From Pseudomonas sp. PB120 (GTDB lineage Bacteria; Pseudomonadota; Gammaproteobacteria; Pseudomonadales; Pseudomonadaceae), in contig NZ_RWIN01000132.1 of NCBI RefSeq assembly GCF_009761815.1, forward strand, positions 1 to 64,000: 64,000 nt of DNA. Reading direction: 5' to 3'. This document shows positions 60,537 through 64,000 of the stretch, piece by piece. How positions within the stretch are numbered: the stretch's first letter is position 1; each line of letters starts with the position of its first letter. The translations under genes were made by a program, and so were the position numbers. The notes beneath the pieces are model-generated. The model was not told the origin of the DNA. It saw only the letters and a list, made by a program, of their open reading frames with translations, and did not search any database.

Positions 60537-61058
60537 ATGAACGTTCGTCTGCTGGGTTTGGCCGTGGCTTTTGGTTTAGCGCTTCCTGTGGCCGCTCAGG
60601 CGCAGATGCTGCAGCCGGGTTTGTGGGAATTGACCACCAGCAACATGAAGGTCGATGACCAGAACCTGCCGGACCTTCAACTGATCCTGGGTCAGTTGCA
60701 GAGCCAGATGACGCCGGAGCAGCGCGCGCAGCTGGAGAAGCAGGGCATCACCATGGGCGGCAAGGGGATTCGGGCATGCCTCACGCCGGAGCAGGTGAAG
60801 ACGGACAACATTCCGCTGACTGACCCGCAGTCGGGCTGCAAGCAGGAGATCACCGACCGCACCGGCAATCAGTGGAAATTCCGTTTCAGCTGTCCGAAAG
60901 CGCAAGGGGCCGGTGTCGCCACTTTCCTCAGTGACCGTGAATTCACCACCAAAGTGAACGGCACGTTCAACGCCACCGGTATCCAGCAGAAGGGCAGCCT
61001 CGAAAGCCGCGCCGTGTGGTTGGGTCAGGATTGCGGGACGGTTAAACCAAGAGCATAA
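60537..61058 (+). CDS. DUF3617-type exported protein
   Basis: A 173-residue protein with a signal peptide (MNVRLLGLAVAFGLALPVAAQA, about 1-22) and the DUF3617 pattern MLQPGLWELTTSNMKVDDQNLPDL. It has paired cysteines (about residues 80, 101, 121 and 166) that could form disulfides in the periplasm. No enzyme motif is visible. ATG start behind TCAGGAGT. Convergent with the metal-transport cluster; function unknown. Confidence 0.82.
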   Translation: MNVRLLGLAVAFGLALPVAAQAQMLQPGLWELTTSNMKVDDQNLPDLQLILGQLQSQMTPEQRAQLEKQGITMGGKGIRACLTPEQVKTDNIPLTDPQSGCKQEITDRTGNQWKFRFSCPKAQGAGVATFLSDREFTTKVNGTFNATGIQQKGSLESRAVWLGQDCGTVKPRA

Positions 61059-61088
61059 GCGTCATCCGCAAGCCGCTGATCTTTTGGA

Positions 61089-61964
61089 TCACGGCTTGCT
61101 CAACGCCTCATACAAGGTGTTGAGGTTGTATTCGAACAGTCCGGTAAAGGTGCTGGCCGGACCCTTGGCGGCCAGCGCATCGGAGTACAACGTCCCGCCA
61201 ATATGCGCGCCACTTTCATCCGCGATCTGTTTAAGCAGGCGCGCATCCTTGATGTTCTCCATGAACACCGCTTTGACTTTGGCCTGACGAATCTGAGCAA
61301 TCAGCGCGGCGACTTCGGCGGCTGAAGGTTCACGTTCAGTGGACAAACCCTGAGGCGCCATGAAGTCGATCCCGTACGCCTGACCTAGATAGCCGAATGC
61401 ATCATGCGAGGTCACGATCTTGCGGTTACCGGGTGGCAGTGAACCCAGCTTGGCCTTGGCTTCGGCGAGCAGCGCGTAGATCTGTTTCAGGTACGCCTGG
61501 CTGTTGCGCTCGTAGTCAGCCTTGTTCGCCGGGTCGACGCTGATCAGCGCCTTGGTGATGTTGCTGATGTACAGCTCGGTGTTCGCCAGGTTATGCCAGG
61601 CATGAGGGTCTGGAACGGTCTCGCCCTCTTCATCCAGGGAACGCGGAATGACGCCACGGCTCGCGCTGATGACCGGGGCTTTGGTCTCGGTGCTGGTCAC
61701 CATGCGGTCCAGCCAGGGTTCGAAGCCCAAGCCGTTTTTGACAATGAGCCCGGCCTTGAGCAATGCCTTGGCATCATCCGGTGTCGGCTCATAGGTATGC
61801 GCATCGGCATCGGGGCCGACCATATTGGTGATCTGGATATGCTCGCCACCGACCTGATGAGTCATGTCGGCAAGGATGCTGAAGCTGGTCACCACCTGAA
61901 GTTTTTCCGCCGCAGACAACGACATCGACAGCATCAAACTGAACAGCACGAGTAAAGCGCGCAT
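61089..61964 (-). CDS. Metal ABC transporter substrate-binding protein (cluster 9, probable zinc)
   Basis: Periplasmic metal-capture protein. The 291-residue product has a signal peptide (MRALLVLFSLMLSMSLSAA). The typical cluster-9 metal ligands are His in DADAHTYEPTP (near residue 59), His in DPHAWHN (near 122), the His in TSHDAFGY (near 187), and an acidic residue in LYSDAL (near 270). It lacks the long His-rich loop of E. coli ZnuA. Zinc is inferred from linkage with folE2; manganese is not excluded. ATG at 61964 has GAGG 9 bases upstream; the alternative at 61979 has none. Confidence 0.88.
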   Translation of the reverse strand: MRALLVLFSLMLSMSLSAAEKLQVVTSFSILADMTHQVGGEHIQITNMVGPDADAHTYEPTPDDAKALLKAGLIVKNGLGFEPWLDRMVTSTETKAPVISASRGVIPRSLDEEGETVPDPHAWHNLANTELYISNITKALISVDPANKADYERNSQAYLKQIYALLAEAKAKLGSLPPGNRKIVTSHDAFGYLGQAYGIDFMAPQGLSTEREPSAAEVAALIAQIRQAKVKAVFMENIKDARLLKQIADESGAHIGGTLYSDALAAKGPASTFTGLFEYNLNTLYEALSKP

Positions 61965-61975
61965 CGGGAAACACC

Positions 61976-62842
61976 TCATTGGGATGTGAGCAAAGGCGGG
62001 CGGCGCAGCAGGCCATGCACAGGCCCGAGCACCACGGACAGCAGATACAAGGCGCCAGCCACCAAGACGATTGCCGGGCCGCTCGGCAGCGAGTAGTAAA
62101 ACGAAAGCAGCAAACCGAGCCACACTGAAAGGCAGCCGAGCAGGGCGGAGATGGCCATCAATACCGGCAAGCGCCGGCTCCAGAATCGAGAAGCGGCAGC
62201 GGGCAACATCATCAGACCGACCACCATCAACGCGCCGATAGCTTGAAAACCAATCACCAGATTCAGCACGACCAATGTCAGGAACACGCCGTGTGCCAGC
62301 GGACCGAGCCGGCTGACGGTTTGCAGGAAGAGGGGGTCGAGGGTATCCAGCAGCAACGGTTTGTAAATCAGCGCCATCGCGATCAGGCTGAATCCGCAGA
62401 CCCACAACATGCCGGTCAATGTCGGCCCGTCAACGGCCAACGCCGAGCCAAAGAGCAGGTGCAACAGGTCCAGGCGTTTGCCGGCGATGCCGAGGATCAG
62501 CACACCGCTCGCCAATGAGATGGGGTAGATCGCAGCGAGGCTCGCGTCTTCTCGCAGACCGGTGCGACGGGTGATCCATGCCGCGAGCCCCGCCATGCTC
62601 AAGCCGGCTCCCAGGCCTCCGAGGGTCAGCGCCGGCAGGCTCAGGCCGGCGAACCAGAAACCGAGCGCAGCGCCGGGCAGGATGCCGTGAGCGACCGCAT
62701 CGCCGATCAAACTCATGCGCCGCAGAATCAAAAACACTCCGAGCGGTGCCGTGCTGCAAGCCAATACCAATCCACCGATCAGTGCCCGGCGCATGAACAC
62801 AAACTCGTGGAACGGTTGCCAAAGCTGAGCGGCGGCGAGCAT
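61976..62842 (-). CDS. Metal ABC transporter permease (ZnuB-like)
   Basis: A 288-residue inner-membrane permease of the ABC-3 family with about eight transmembrane segments and the conserved FILRRMSLIGDAVAHGILPGAALGFW region (near residue 38), including the LIGDAVAHG motif. ATG start overlapping the stop of the ATPase gene (TGATG). It would pair with the ATPase and substrate-binding protein encoded on either side. Confidence 0.92.
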   Translation of the reverse strand: MLAAAQLWQPFHEFVFMRRALIGGLVLACSTAPLGVFLILRRMSLIGDAVAHGILPGAALGFWFAGLSLPALTLGGLGAGLSMAGLAAWITRRTGLREDASLAAIYPISLASGVLILGIAGKRLDLLHLLFGSALAVDGPTLTGMLWVCGFSLIAMALIYKPLLLDTLDPLFLQTVSRLGPLAHGVFLTLVVLNLVIGFQAIGALMVVGLMMLPAAASRFWSRRLPVLMAISALLGCLSVWLGLLLSFYYSLPSGPAIVLVAGALYLLSVVLGPVHGLLRRPPLLTSQ

Positions 62843-63510
62843 CAGGCCACCTGCGTCTGTGGTTGTTGGTGGATGAGCTCGGTGCTTGGGCCGAGTACGC
62901 AGCCACTACTTTTGATCAGAAGCGCTTGCGGAATGTGTTGGCGCACGGCAGCGAGGTCATGGCACACGACCACCAAGGTGCGGCCTTCGGCGTGCCAGGC
63001 GTGGATGTGTTTCCACAGCAGTGATTGCCCGAGCTCATCAAGTGCGGCGTGAGGTTCGTCGAGCAACAGCAAGGGCGCTTCAGCGAGGCTCAATCGGGCG
63101 AGCAGGGCACGTTGCAATTCGCCGCCGGAGAGGGCCATTAATGGGCGCTGTTCCAAACCGCTCAGGCACCAGTTTTCCAACGCGGCTTTGAGGCGTTGGT
63201 TTCGGACATCTGTTGGTTTCTTGCTGCCCCAGAAACCGGCGGCCACTAATTCTTGCAGACTGATCGGGAATTGCCGGTCGAGGTGTTGTTGCTGAGGGAG
63301 AAACGAAACCGAGCCCTTGCGTGGAACATTGAGAATGACTTTTCCGGACAGCGGTTTTTGCAAGCCCGCGATGACTTTCAGCAGGCTGCTTTTGCCTGAG
63401 CCGTTGGCACCGATCACCGCTGTCAGACTCCCTTCGAGCAGTTCGAAGTTTACGGGTGGAGTGAGCGGTTGCCCGGGCGCACCCCAACGCAAATCAAGGC
63501 AGCGGATCAT
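62842..63510 (-). CDS. Metal ABC transporter ATPase (ZnuC-like)
   Basis: The 222-residue ATPase has Walker A GANGSGKSSLLK (near residue 33), the Q-loop FLPQQQHLDRQFP (near 70), signature LSGGELQRALLARL (near 129), Walker B LLLLDEPHAALDE, and the switch His in VVVCHDLAAV. The start is the ATG overlapping the folE2 stop (ATGA). The alternative ATG 18 bp upstream lacks a good binding site. Order folE2-ATPase-permease-binding protein is one leftward operon. Confidence 0.92.
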   Translation of the reverse strand: MIRCLDLRWGAPGQPLTPPVNFELLEGSLTAVIGANGSGKSSLLKVIAGLQKPLSGKVILNVPRKGSVSFLPQQQHLDRQFPISLQELVAAGFWGSKKPTDVRNQRLKAALENWCLSGLEQRPLMALSGGELQRALLARLSLAEAPLLLLDEPHAALDELGQSLLWKHIHAWHAEGRTLVVVCHDLAAVRQHIPQALLIKSSGCVLGPSTELIHQQPQTQVA

Positions 63511-64000
63511 GCGGTCACCCAATTCCATCGACTTTCGGCGACGGCGTCATGAGCGTGAAGGCTTTCGGCGTGCACGACTTTAAGGTGAAAGGCGTTGATG
63601 CCTGGCGATCGTTTCAAGGCCACATTCAAGCGTCGGGCGGCATCCTCGCAGAACATCAGGTTCTGACCGTTGGCCAGGGCGAAGGCTTGTTCGTCGGCAC
63701 GCTTTACGGCGGTTTGCACGGCGGTACCGAGGGCTGCTTCAGCATCGTTGATCAATGCAATTAACGGGAGGTCATCCAGATAATCATCGAGACGAACCCT
63801 CAACTGCGCATTGCTGCGCTGACTGTGAGGCGTTGCAACGATGCCATTTGTAGAACCGAGCCAATCCAGAACATCCGCGTGTTGCAGGGGGCTGCTGGCA
63901 AAGTCATCGATGAATTGCTGTTGAATTAACTGCCGGGACAACGCTGCGGAACACGGGCAAGTAGAGGAATAAGGGATGTCGATTTTTAGTTCCACGTGGA
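63507..64000 (-). CDS. folE2: GTP cyclohydrolase FolE2 (C-terminal part, cut by window end)
   Basis: FolE2 is the zinc-independent GTP cyclohydrolase that replaces zinc-dependent FolE in folate synthesis. The visible part (about 164 residues) includes the hallmark STCPCSAALSRQ, with the catalytic Cys, and ends NAFHLKVVHAESLHAHDAVAES. The family is about 300 residues, so the N-terminal half lies beyond the window. It is overlapped by the ATPase gene. FolE2 is usually expressed under zinc limitation through Zur, suggesting that the whole operon is Zur-controlled. Confidence 0.9.
   Translation of the reverse strand, partial: HVELKIDIPYSSTCPCSAALSRQLIQQQFIDDFASSPLQHADVLDWLGSTNGIVATPHSQRSNAQLRVRLDDYLDDLPLIALINDAEAALGTAVQTAVKRADEQAFALANGQNLMFCEDAARRLNVALKRSPGINAFHLKVVHAESLHAHDAVAESRWNWVTA
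63989..64000. promoter_or_regulatory. parS site truncated by the window end (in folE2)
   Basis: GTTCCACGTGGA, 12 of the 14 core palindrome bases, ends exactly at the window edge. The next two bases must be AC for a full core; they are not visible. Confidence 0.75.

Noticed and set aside
1..64000. CRISPR arrays, tRNA, rRNA, insertion sequences, prophage genes
   Set aside because: No regularly spaced repeats, cloverleaf sequences, transposase-like or phage-like frames were recognised in this window.

Overview
This window is the replication-origin region of a fluorescent Pseudomonas chromosome (P. fluorescens/putida type), judged from gene order and protein sequence. The core order gyrB-recF-dnaN-dnaA / oriC / rpmH-rnpA-yidD-yidC-mnmE / mnmG-rsmG-parA-parB / atpIBEFHAGDC / glmU-glmR-glmS is the classic Pseudomonas origin arrangement. 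The DNA is GC-rich except at the two DnaA-box regions. No rRNA, tRNA, CRISPR array, insertion sequence or prophage was seen.

Layout. 0-9.6 kb: tsaC, dprA and a LysM protein on the minus strand; def, fmt, rsmB and trkA on the plus strand; a small TPR and a PilZ gene, a lipid A-type acyltransferase and tag. 9.7-14.1 kb: glyQ-glyS-gmhB-plsC. 14.4-20.6 kb: the leftward dnaA-dnaN-recF-gyrB cluster. 20.6-21.2 kb: oriC. 21.2-25.1 kb: rpmH to mnmE. 25.1-25.65 kb: a second DnaA-box and AT-rich intergenic region that resembles oriC. 25.65-29.9 kb: mnmG, rsmG, parA, parB. 29.9-37.2 kb: the F1Fo ATP synthase operon. 37.3-41.5 kb: glmU, a DeoR regulator and glmS, with an empty attTn7 site. 41.5-51.4 kb: accessory metabolism, including a LysR regulator, a GST, a three-module redox fusion, two linked envelope proteins of unknown function, a LysE exporter with an Lrp regulator, and a stand-alone lipoamide dehydrogenase. 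51.6-57.6 kb: a tightly coupled operon of three SPFH (HflK/HflC-like) membrane proteins and a P1B-type metal ATPase. 57.8-60.4 kb: convergent phospholipid genes cfa and cls. 60.5-64 kb: a DUF3617 protein and a leftward folE2-ABC transporter cluster that looks like a zinc-limitation operon.

How it works together. The 20-30 kb core couples initiation (DnaA, oriC), polymerase clamp, gyrase and origin segregation (ParA/ParB). Four complete parS palindromes and one cut by the window edge lie at 16.9, 17.5, 44.1, 54.6 and 64.0 kb, most of them inside coding sequence. At least 28 exact copies of the DnaA 9-mer TTATCCACA occur, where about 0.5 is expected by chance; most lie outside oriC.

The best candidate for an undescribed system is the SPFH x3 / P-type ATPase operon (51.6-57.6 kb), which includes an SPFH protein fused to about seven membrane segments and another with a poly-histidine N-terminus. 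The best structural finding is the oriC-like duplicate between mnmE and mnmG.
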